Origin: Planotetraspora kaengkrachanensis
GTDB lineage: Bacteria > Actinomycetota > Actinomycetes > Streptosporangiales > Streptosporangiaceae
Direction: 5' to 3'
Assembly: GCF_016862895.1 (NCBI RefSeq)
Contig: NZ_BONV01000037.1
Location: 62,001-126,000 of the forward strand
Length of the DNA: 64,000 nt
Shown: one piece after another, positions 53,689 to 61,161 of the stretch
Layout of the letters: each line of letters begins with the position of its first letter
Numbering within the stretch: position 1 is the stretch's first letter
Made by a program: the position numbers and the translations under genes
The notes under the pieces: generated by a model
Told to the model about the DNA's origin: nothing
Database searches by the model: none
What the model saw: only the letters and a program-made list of their open reading frames with translations

Positions 53689-56217
53689 TCATCCGTTGCG
53701 TTCGCGCCATCGCGTGAGGTGCCGCTCCGCCCGCTCACGGGAAAGGCTCTGCGCCCGCGGGGAGACGGGTTCGTCCGCCCACGCGTCGAGGCGCTGGGCC
53801 ATCGTCGTGGCGAAGTGCTCGCCGGGCTCGGTCAGCCGCCCGCTGCCGAGCAGCGTCCGAGTGACCATGAGAGCCGCCGCTCGCCACTGGTGGAACTCCG
53901 CGGCGGCGTTCGTGGCGGCGTCGCCGCTCTCCACGAGGCGCTGACGTCGCCAGAAGTCGGTCACTCCCAAGTAGGCGTAGGCCCCCTGGAGCAGGCCGGG
54001 GACCGGGCGGGGGTCCTCGCGCCACGGTGCGTAGTAACGAGAGCCGTCATCGGGCCTGGTCAGAGGGACGAGATCCAGCAGGGCCGAGAGCTTCGCGTGT
54101 TGTGTCTCGTGTGCCAGGGTCACCGCCATGGTGACGGGATCGGGCGGAATGGACAGGGCGATGCATCCGAAGGTCTCCCGTGAGGAGGCGCTCGTCTGTC
54201 CCTGAGCCGGAGCGACCAGTGGAGTGAACACGTTGATCGCGCCGGACACGTCCTCGGCCACCTGCGGGTGGTGACGCACGAGGATGTTCCACGCCTCGCC
54301 GAGCATCGTCTGCCAGTCCCCGACCTCGTCCGCCGGCAGCCGCTCGCGGAGATTGGCCACACCGGGCATGCGGTACGGGTCGAGATCGTCGACCACGACG
54401 TGAAGGGCGTACGCGCCCGCCTCGGCGGAGAGGTCGCGCAGACCCGTCCAGCCGGGACCGTCGGTGCGGGGGTCGGCGGGGATCGTGACGATGGCGTGGC
54501 CACCCGCGATTTCTGCACCGTGAGTGTGGCACTGGACGGTGGCCGTCTCGACCATGGGAGGCAGAACGGCCTGGCCGAGCGACGGCAGCGTGACGATCCC
54601 CTCCGTGGCGGGAACGTCGATGTCGCAGGCCGTACCCGAAAGGATCGCCGCGGATGCCGCGACGGCGGCCAGTTGACCGGGAGCGGCGGAGCGCTCGCCG
54701 GACCGCAAGGCGATGATCGCCTGACGTGCCCAGGCTCCGACGGAGGGGTGCCGCAGCACCCGTTCCACGATTCCGGGATGGTGCCGCTGAATCGTGGCCA
54801 GGAGATCGTACGCGCGGCGCGCTCCGGCGGCGTCGGGATGCGCGTGGACTCGAGCCTCCTCCATCACCCCGCGGACCAGCAGCACATGCTTGCTGTGTTG
54901 CGCGGCGCGGAGCTGGGAGACGGCGTCCCTCCCGCCGACCCCGGTGGCCAGCGCCGAGAACGTGGCGGCCGAGATGCGGTGCTCGTTCGGCTTCATCGTG
55001 CTCCTTTCCACCGAGCCTGGACGTCGGCTCCGGCGGTGGCGGATGTCGGCTTCGACCGTGTCCCTGACATGTCCGATGAGATGAAGGAGGTCGGGACAGT
55101 AGACGGAGGGATTGGCGAAGCCCTCCCCCTCGCGGTAGCGGTGGGCGTACAGGCCGCCGCCGCAGACGCGTTTCACCGTGCACGCGGTGCAGGTCGGTGA
55201 CAGTGCACGCTCGCCGATCTGACGCGCCACGAACATGGGCAGAGCCAGAGCCTCGTCGAAGGAGTTGCGGCTGATGTGCAGGCCGGTCTCCGGGGCTCCG
55301 TCGTAAGCCGATTTGAGGAAGTCGGACTGTTCGATTCCGCCGTCCGTCTCGACGACCACGAGAGCGGCGGGGGACAGCCCGATCTGCTCGCTGGACGACC
55401 TTCCGCCGAGGATCAGGTGAATGATCTCGGCGAACATCCGGATGCGCGTGCGTTGCGGTCGCGTGTGGTACCAGCGGTCGAACACGTCGATCAGCCAGTC
55501 GGCGTACGGCGTCGCCTCGGGCTCTGGCGTACGGCCGGGGGGCGGCGCCGACCAGTTGCCGTGGGGGAGCAGGAAGTCGACCGCGGGCGGTTCGAACTCG
55601 AGGAGCGCCTCATAGGCGGTGACGGGATCGTTGCGCAGGTCGATGGTGCACAGGAGGCCGCCGAACAGATGCCGGTAGGGCGGCGAGGTGAGGAGGCGCA
55701 GGGCATCGGTCACGGCTCCGTGGCTGCCCCGTCCGTTGGCGAAGCGGCGGCTGCGGTCGTGCATGGCCTGATCGCCGTCGAGGCTGACCCCGACCTTGAT
55801 GCCGAGTTCGTCGAACAACCGGAGGTAGGAGACGTTGAGGAGGGTGGCGTTCGTCTGAAGTGTGACCGCGACGCGGGTGTGTTCGCCGGTCGCGGACCGG
55901 ATGAGGGTCACGATCTCGCGAATGAAATCGACGCCGGCCAGCAGGGGTTCTCCGCCGTGCAGGATCACTTCGACTTCTGGGAGCCCGTGAGCCCTCGCGT
56001 GCTCGCCGATTCTTTCCGCCGCAGCCGCCACGACCTCGGCGGGCATTCTTTTCGGCCGGTTTTTCCAACTGGAGTCGGCCATTTCGTACACATAGCAGTA
56101 ATCACATGCCAAGTCGCAACGGCTGTGTATCTTGAGGATGAACTGCCGAAAAGGCGTCGGTCGCCAACCTGCGGCCATCAGCCCCTTCACATCAAGACCG
56201 GCAGGCCACTCCAGCAT
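53689..56217 (-). CDS. fxsB: FxsB: radical SAM/SPASM maturase fused to HExxH hydroxylase domain
   Basis: The 842-aa maturase has the radical SAM motif CDLACDYC (Cys34, Cys38, Cys41), glycine motif HGGEPLLAGVDF, and a SPASM part (CTACTVKRVCGGGLYAHRYR, SVYC). After about residue 415 comes a second region ending in LAHETQHAKL, a HExxH zinc/iron motif at His703-Glu704-His707, with a later His in EFHQWRAAAL. NCBI describes such FxsB proteins as cyclophane-forming maturases, with an aKG-HExxH-type beta-hydroxylase often fused. Peptide substrate would be FxsA. It is convergent with FxsT1. The upstream MFS gene is 91 bp away on the same strand. Chemistry is from the family. Confidence 0.93.
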   Translation of the reverse strand: MLEWPAGLDVKGLMAAGWRPTPFRQFILKIHSRCDLACDYCYVYEMADSSWKNRPKRMPAEVVAAAAERIGEHARAHGLPEVEVILHGGEPLLAGVDFIREIVTLIRSATGEHTRVAVTLQTNATLLNVSYLRLFDELGIKVGVSLDGDQAMHDRSRRFANGRGSHGAVTDALRLLTSPPYRHLFGGLLCTIDLRNDPVTAYEALLEFEPPAVDFLLPHGNWSAPPPGRTPEPEATPYADWLIDVFDRWYHTRPQRTRIRMFAEIIHLILGGRSSSEQIGLSPAALVVVETDGGIEQSDFLKSAYDGAPETGLHISRNSFDEALALPMFVARQIGERALSPTCTACTVKRVCGGGLYAHRYREGEGFANPSVYCPDLLHLIGHVRDTVEADIRHRRSRRPGSVERSTMKPNEHRISAATFSALATGVGGRDAVSQLRAAQHSKHVLLVRGVMEEARVHAHPDAAGARRAYDLLATIQRHHPGIVERVLRHPSVGAWARQAIIALRSGERSAAPGQLAAVAASAAILSGTACDIDVPATEGIVTLPSLGQAVLPPMVETATVQCHTHGAEIAGGHAIVTIPADPRTDGPGWTGLRDLSAEAGAYALHVVVDDLDPYRMPGVANLRERLPADEVGDWQTMLGEAWNILVRHHPQVAEDVSGAINVFTPLVAPAQGQTSASSRETFGCIALSIPPDPVTMAVTLAHETQHAKLSALLDLVPLTRPDDGSRYYAPWREDPRPVPGLLQGAYAYLGVTDFWRRQRLVESGDAATNAAAEFHQWRAAALMVTRTLLGSGRLTEPGEHFATTMAQRLDAWADEPVSPRAQSLSRERAERHLTRWRERNG

Positions 56218-56308
56218 GGCTGATCACTCTCCGTGAGTGCGGGCGCCTCAGATGGAATTCCAGGATAGGGGTAGATCCGAAGGGGCGTGCGCAGCTGAGC
56301 AATGGTTT

Positions 56309-57784
56309 TCAAACTAAAACGGATTGTCGGCTGTTTTCTATCTGCTTGGTTTTGAGCGCATCGACCATTTCGAGATCTAGGCCGATACGGAGGGACGTCT
56401 TCAAAGGCGGGCGTGATTTGTGGGGCAGCGACCTGACGCCGCTGAGGCGGCGACCGCGCACGAGCCAGGCGAGCGTGGCGCAGACGGCGACGAAGAGCAT
56501 GGCCGCCATCAGGATCACGGTCGCCTGCGCCGGTCCGAAGCGAGTGACGAGCAGGCCTCCGAGCGGGGCGGCTAGGCACACGACCCCGTGGACCACCAGT
56601 CGGTGGATGCTCATCACGCGGGCGACGAGATCTTCGCGCACGTTGCTCATCTCCTCGGTCCGGATGGCCATGTTGCTGATGGAGCCGGTGACCCCGGTGA
56701 GGAGGGTCGCGAGGCCGAACGAATACGGCCGTGGAGCCAGGGCCGCGACCAGCAGCGCGATGACCCAGATCCACACCTGCGCGAAGAGAAGGGGGAACCG
56801 CTGAAGAGACGGCTTCCAGCGGAAGACCCGGGACGCGATGCCGGACCCGACCGAACCGCTCAGGCCGCCGGCAGCCAGAACCAGTCCCACCTCCACGGGG
56901 GAAAGGTCGGCGGAGCTCGCCAGGAAGACCATGATGAGGGCGTTGACCATCAGATTGGTCGCCGCGGTGACCCCCATCGCCTGGCGCAGGAATTCGTTGT
57001 TCCAGAGCTCGGAAATGCCCTGGCCGACCTCACGCCAGAATGCCGGCCTTCTGGATCCGAGGCTTTCCCTTGTGAATTCCGATCGCCGGCGGGACCGCGG
57101 TTCCCGAATGAACAGCAGCGCCACGAACGAGGTGGCGAAGAATATGGCGTTGGTGATGAACGGGATGCCTTTCCCGAGCCCGAAGAGCAGGCCTCCGAGC
57201 GGCCGCCCCGTGAGAACGGCGACGTGCGAGGCGGTCTCGCTTCCAGTGAGTGCGCGGTCAGGCGGGGTGCCGGGAGCTATGGAGCGGATCAGCGCCGTCT
57301 CGGCCACGGCATACATGACCCAGGTCGCGCCTTCGACGAACGCCGCGATCTTCAGGTGCGTGACGCCCAGTTCGGCCCAGGCCATCGCCGCGAACACGGA
57401 GAACGCCGCGATGCCCCGCGCACCCTCGCTGACCAGCATGACGATCCGGGGCGAGAACCGGTCCGCGACCACCCCGGCAGGCAGATACATGACCAGGCTG
57501 GGGACCGTCAGGATGAAACCGACCCACCCGACCTCGGCCGCGGAACCGGTGAGGGCGAGTGCGAGCAGGGGGTAGGCGACTCCGAGCGTTCGGGTGCCCA
57601 ACATGGACATCACGCAGGACGCCCATGTGAACGTCATCCTTTTGTTCCGCGGAGGGCTGGGATGCCCTCCTGTGGGGGTTTTCGCCACGCCGCCTCGTTC
57701 GCCGGAGCTCCCGCTTTTAAGAGGCAACTCAATCTCATCGGCGGCTGCTTGCTCTTCATCGAGCGCCGAACGCGGCTGCGGCAT
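56309..57784 (-). CDS. MFS transporter, possible peptide exporter
   Basis: The 491-aa protein has about 12 membrane segments in two halves. The MFS motif is seen as VVADRFSPRIVML (between TM2 and TM3), with RPLGGLLFGLGKGIPFITNA and GVVCLAAPLGGLLVTRFGPA in later parts. It lies between the nSTAND1 copy 2 (55 bp) and fxsB (91 bp), all on the minus strand, so it may export or import a matured peptide or serve resistance. No ABC exporter is in the locus. Substrate is inference. The ATG at 57784 is used; a later start is possible because residues 1-50 look disordered. Confidence 0.82.
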   Translation of the reverse strand: MPQPRSALDEEQAAADEIELPLKSGSSGERGGVAKTPTGGHPSPPRNKRMTFTWASCVMSMLGTRTLGVAYPLLALALTGSAAEVGWVGFILTVPSLVMYLPAGVVADRFSPRIVMLVSEGARGIAAFSVFAAMAWAELGVTHLKIAAFVEGATWVMYAVAETALIRSIAPGTPPDRALTGSETASHVAVLTGRPLGGLLFGLGKGIPFITNAIFFATSFVALLFIREPRSRRRSEFTRESLGSRRPAFWREVGQGISELWNNEFLRQAMGVTAATNLMVNALIMVFLASSADLSPVEVGLVLAAGGLSGSVGSGIASRVFRWKPSLQRFPLLFAQVWIWVIALLVAALAPRPYSFGLATLLTGVTGSISNMAIRTEEMSNVREDLVARVMSIHRLVVHGVVCLAAPLGGLLVTRFGPAQATVILMAAMLFVAVCATLAWLVRGRRLSGVRSLPHKSRPPLKTSLRIGLDLEMVDALKTKQIENSRQSVLV

Positions 57785-57839
57785 GGGGAGAATTTAGTGA
57801 GCGAGGATCGCTTCTGATGGTGATTTGATCAAATCTGTT

Positions 57840-59837
57840 CTATAGGCTTAACTGATTCGCCACCTTCGCCACATGTGGTGGGAGCCCCGGCTGCGCGGTC
57901 GATCGGCGGGCGCGGCTCGCGAGTTGTGCCGCCTTCTCATGCTGACCGTCCGACTTCAGGACGCGAGCGACACGGAGAAGGACGGCCGGGTCCTGTTCCC
58001 TGTCGGTCGGCGGAACGAGCCGCATGGCCTCTGAGACGTCGCCGTTCATCGCCAGGGCCAGGGCGTACGCGGCCCGGGTCGACGGCAGATGGTGGGGAAG
58101 AACGCGCTCGAGGTCCTGGATCGCCTTCCCGGCCTCGCCGAGATCGGCGTACATCTCGCCTCGCGCTCGCAGCGCCTCGGCGGTGTTCCCCTCGAGGTTC
58201 AGCGCGTTCCCCAGCACATCGAGGGCCGCGTTCGCGCGTCCGCTGTGCCACAGAGCCCAGGCCAGGGTGGTCTGGACGCCGAGGTCGGCGGGATTCTGCC
58301 GGACGGCCGCGCGAAGCTCGCTCAGGGCGGTCGCGAGGTCTCCCTGACGCATGCACAGCCGCGCTATGGCGGTGAGGAGTGCCGCGATCGCGCCGTCCGT
58401 GCCCCGCAGCGAGGCGAAGAGTTGAACCGCGGACCGGTAGTGCGAGATGGATTCCCGGGCATTCCCCGCGAGGTCGTAGATGTTGCCGAGGAACGACTCG
58501 ATCTCGCCCTGGAGACGGGTGTCGGTTCCGATGTGGCGGAGCGCCTCTTCCGCGTGTTTAGCCGCGAGCCCGAACTGGCCCTCGCTCATGGCCAGTTCCG
58601 CCGCGCGAAGGTACTCGGTGGGATCCGATCGCTCGTCTCCGCGTTTGATCGGTCCGCCGCGCAGAAGCGGCTGGATGAGCCGGTCGTGCGACAACTCCAC
58701 CCATCCGCCCACAGGATCCTCCTCGATCCGGAGAATGTGGCGGTCGGCCAGCGCCCGGATGACCGCGTTCGGAAGACCTGAGGTCTCCGTCATGCCCCGG
58801 TAGACGATCTCCCGGGTGCCGAGGTCGTTGATGAAGATCTGGCGCAGCCGGAGGCGGAGCTTCTCCGTCTCCCCATTGAAATGATCACCGGCCACTTCGT
58901 CGATCATCTGGTCGCAGTAGTCGGCGAGGGTCCGATCCACATTCGACGCCCTGACGTCGTCGATCGTGATCACGTCGTGGTCGTCCGGCAGGGACCGCCA
59001 CAGTTCGGCGCAGACCACCTGGAGTTGCACGGGCTCGACCGTGTCGCGGATCTCGACGACCTTCTGGCTCACCGGCCTGCCCAGCCGTACGGTGCGCAGA
59101 TCGTCGACCAGTGCCTCGGCCGCTCCGGGGGCGAAGGAGCGTTCCGTCTCCTCCAACGGGCGGCGACACGCGTCCAGGGCGGCCGTGACGGTGAGGGCGC
59201 CGACCGCGAAACGTCCGTGACCGATCGCGGCCAGCCTGTCGCCGTATTTCAGCACCGACGCGAGATGGTCGTCGCTGACCGCGACCAGGAGGCGGGCGTG
59301 CGGGTGGCTGTCCAACGCCGCCGCGAGTTGGGCGAGGAATCCCTCGCAGTGGTGCCTTCGCCGTCCGAAGTCGGCGAACAGGTCCTCCACCTGATCGATG
59401 ACGAGCATGGTCAGCAGCGGGTCTCCGTACGGGTCCGTCTTCGCCGGCGACCGTCTCAGGAATTCGGTGATCGTGATGCCCGCGATCTGGGTCGGCGGTG
59501 TGAACGGCGCCCAGGAGGACAACAGGGCGAAGACATGCGGGTTGCCGCCGTCGGGGAGGACCGCGGTGGGGACCGTCATGCCGCGTGACAAGCGGCCGAC
59601 GGGCAGCACGTCCGTCTTGTTCGGATCCAGCAAGGGGAGCACACCCGCATGGATGAGGGAGGACTTCCCCACACCGGAGGCTCCGTGGAGAATCGTCAGC
59701 CGGTTCGCCTGCCACAGGTCGGAAAGTTCGTGCCTCTCCCGGTCTCGGCCGAAGAACAGGTGACTGTCCTCACGCAGGAAGGGGCGCAGGCCCACGTAGG
59801 GGTCCCTGGTGTGATGAGCTCTGCCGCTGGTCTCCAT
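57840..59837 (-). CDS. nSTAND1 NTPase with TPR repeats (copy 2)
   Basis: Paralogue of the 47935 gene, 665 aa. It has PYVGLRPFLREDSHLFFGRD, Walker A GASGVGKSS with Lys58, Walker B LTMLVIDQVEDLFADF, VEPVQLQVVCAELWRSLPDD and TPR-like repeats from about residue 410 (ALWHSGRANAALDVLGNALN). Starts four bases after the SIR2 copy 2 stop, so co-translated. As in copy 1, coupling to SIR2 implies a two-component switch-effector unit. The trigger is unknown. Confidence 0.9.
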   Translation of the reverse strand: METSGRAHHTRDPYVGLRPFLREDSHLFFGRDRERHELSDLWQANRLTILHGASGVGKSSLIHAGVLPLLDPNKTDVLPVGRLSRGMTVPTAVLPDGGNPHVFALLSSWAPFTPPTQIAGITITEFLRRSPAKTDPYGDPLLTMLVIDQVEDLFADFGRRRHHCEGFLAQLAAALDSHPHARLLVAVSDDHLASVLKYGDRLAAIGHGRFAVGALTVTAALDACRRPLEETERSFAPGAAEALVDDLRTVRLGRPVSQKVVEIRDTVEPVQLQVVCAELWRSLPDDHDVITIDDVRASNVDRTLADYCDQMIDEVAGDHFNGETEKLRLRLRQIFINDLGTREIVYRGMTETSGLPNAVIRALADRHILRIEEDPVGGWVELSHDRLIQPLLRGGPIKRGDERSDPTEYLRAAELAMSEGQFGLAAKHAEEALRHIGTDTRLQGEIESFLGNIYDLAGNARESISHYRSAVQLFASLRGTDGAIAALLTAIARLCMRQGDLATALSELRAAVRQNPADLGVQTTLAWALWHSGRANAALDVLGNALNLEGNTAEALRARGEMYADLGEAGKAIQDLERVLPHHLPSTRAAYALALAMNGDVSEAMRLVPPTDREQDPAVLLRVARVLKSDGQHEKAAQLASRARRSTAQPGLPPHVAKVANQLSL

Positions 59838-59841
59838 CGCC

Positions 59842-60744
59842 CTATCCCATCCGATCCCGCAATTCGATCATGAACTCGTCGAGCGTCCCCCAGTAGATGG
59901 ATATCCGCCATCGTCGATAGAAGTTGGAAAGGTACTCAATCGTCGGCTGCTCGACATCCTCATCGATGCCGTCGTCCCGCGGGCGTCGTTGCACGCTGAC
60001 GTGGGATCGCCGGTTGATTTCCGGAACGGCGCTGAGCAGGCCCTTGAAAAGCTGGCGAAAGGTGGTGTCGCGCAACCCGTAGCCGATGAAGAGCAGGGGC
60101 TTCGTCGTGAGCGCCGCCTGGATGGACGGTGGCAGGATCGCCCGATCGGCCGCCAGGCTGGTGACGAATTCGAGGTAGTCGTCCTCGGTGACCACGATGG
60201 AGTGAGGCTGCTCAATGGCGCCGTGCAGGTGATAGACGAGCGGCGCCTCCGGCTGCGGACTCCATCCCGCGGCGCTGGAGAAGGGGCCGTTGTTCCGGTC
60301 GATGCCGGCGTTCCACGGACAGATCGCGGCCTGAGGATCCTTGCCCGCCTGTTTCAGCGCCTGCATCAAGAAGTTGTCGTAATTAGTAGTGAGAAACGCT
60401 GAAATGGGAAACTCGGCGAGGAGGGCATGGGGCTCGAGCGGGTCCGAGAAGTCGGGTAAGGGCCCGGCCATCTCCTCGAGTTCCCGGCGGACCAGCGTCT
60501 TCACATAGACCGCGTCGTCGCTGAACCTCATCGTCATGTACTGCGTGACGCGGGTCAGGTCGTACCTGTCCGGAAAGGGGTAATGGTACTTCGCGGCGAG
60601 TTTCTCGCTCAGTTGCGAGCCGGTGGGAAGGCTGCGCCCGCAGGCGCCCGCGCCGAGAAAGGGCGTGCAGTCCCCATGCCGCAACTGATCGAGAAGTCGT
60701 TCCCACTCGCCGTCACTGAGCCGGTTCGGGCCCGGAATTCTCAC
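59842..60744 (-). CDS. SIR2-like domain protein (copy 2)
   Basis: The 300-aa protein has DCTPFLGAGACGRSLP, AFLTTNYDNFLMQA with Asn121, YHLHGAIEQP with His174 and LLFIGYGLRDTTFRQLF. All NAD-loop, Asn and His residues of the first copy are kept, so both copies look active. Start is the GTG at 60744 with GGGAGAG upstream. It is 100 bp after fxsA2 with a hairpin in between, which would favour more precursor than SIR2 message. Confidence 0.92.
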   Translation of the reverse strand: MRIPGPNRLSDGEWERLLDQLRHGDCTPFLGAGACGRSLPTGSQLSEKLAAKYHYPFPDRYDLTRVTQYMTMRFSDDAVYVKTLVRRELEEMAGPLPDFSDPLEPHALLAEFPISAFLTTNYDNFLMQALKQAGKDPQAAICPWNAGIDRNNGPFSSAAGWSPQPEAPLVYHLHGAIEQPHSIVVTEDDYLEFVTSLAADRAILPPSIQAALTTKPLLFIGYGLRDTTFRQLFKGLLSAVPEINRRSHVSVQRRPRDDGIDEDVEQPTIEYLSNFYRRWRISIYWGTLDEFMIELRDRMG

Positions 60745-60817
60745 GGTCTCTCCCGGCTCCCGATCCTGAGACGGGCGAGAGGGAACGTGCCGCCGTGCGA
60801 TGACATCCCTGAGGCAC

Positions 60818-60839
60818 CGAACCCGTATGTCTGGGTTCG
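60818..60839 (-). terminator. Hairpin between fxsA2 and SIR2 copy 2, possible attenuator
   Basis: CGAACCC at 60818-60824 pairs perfectly with GGGTTCG at 60833-60839 around an eight-base loop, five bases past the fxsA2 stop on the minus strand. It would partially terminate transcription after the precursor and before SIR2. Confidence 0.5.
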
Positions 60840-60844
60840 ATCCA

Positions 60845-60991
60845 TCAGATCGCGGACTGGAATCCGGCTGACGGAACCTCGGGGGCCTCCGCGATCCGCG
60901 ACAGGACCTTCTTGAGCCTGTCGTTCTGCACGGACTTCAGGTCATCGAAAGTGAGACCAATGACATCGATGATGCCCAGCTGGTCGTTCAT
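60845..60991 (-). CDS. fxsA: FxsA precursor peptide (copy 2), canonical FxSxx end
   Basis: Short gene of 48 codons, opposite the FxsT2 gene. The ATG at 60991 has GAGGAG nearby. It reads MNDQLGIIDVIGLTFDDLKS then a leader helix (NDRLKKVLSRIAEAP) and ends in SAGFQSAI, so its last five residues FQSAI match FxSxx-COOH exactly (Phe, x, Ser, x, x). It precedes SIR2-nSTAND1 on the same strand and diverges from FxsT2. Length and end match known FxsA precursors. Confidence 0.9.
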   Translation of the reverse strand: MNDQLGIIDVIGLTFDDLKSVQNDRLKKVLSRIAEAPEVPSAGFQSAI

Positions 60992-61161
60992 GCCCGCTCC
61001 TCGCGTCGAGACGGCGTTATGCGTGATTCCGGATGACCGTATTGCTGGATAAAGCGTTCTCTATTTGACATGCCCGGTCTATATACGATTCTGAGACGCT
61101 ACATCACATGCATCAACCTTAGGATCGAAATAACCTGGTCGGGCGCGGCAGGAGGGCTCAT

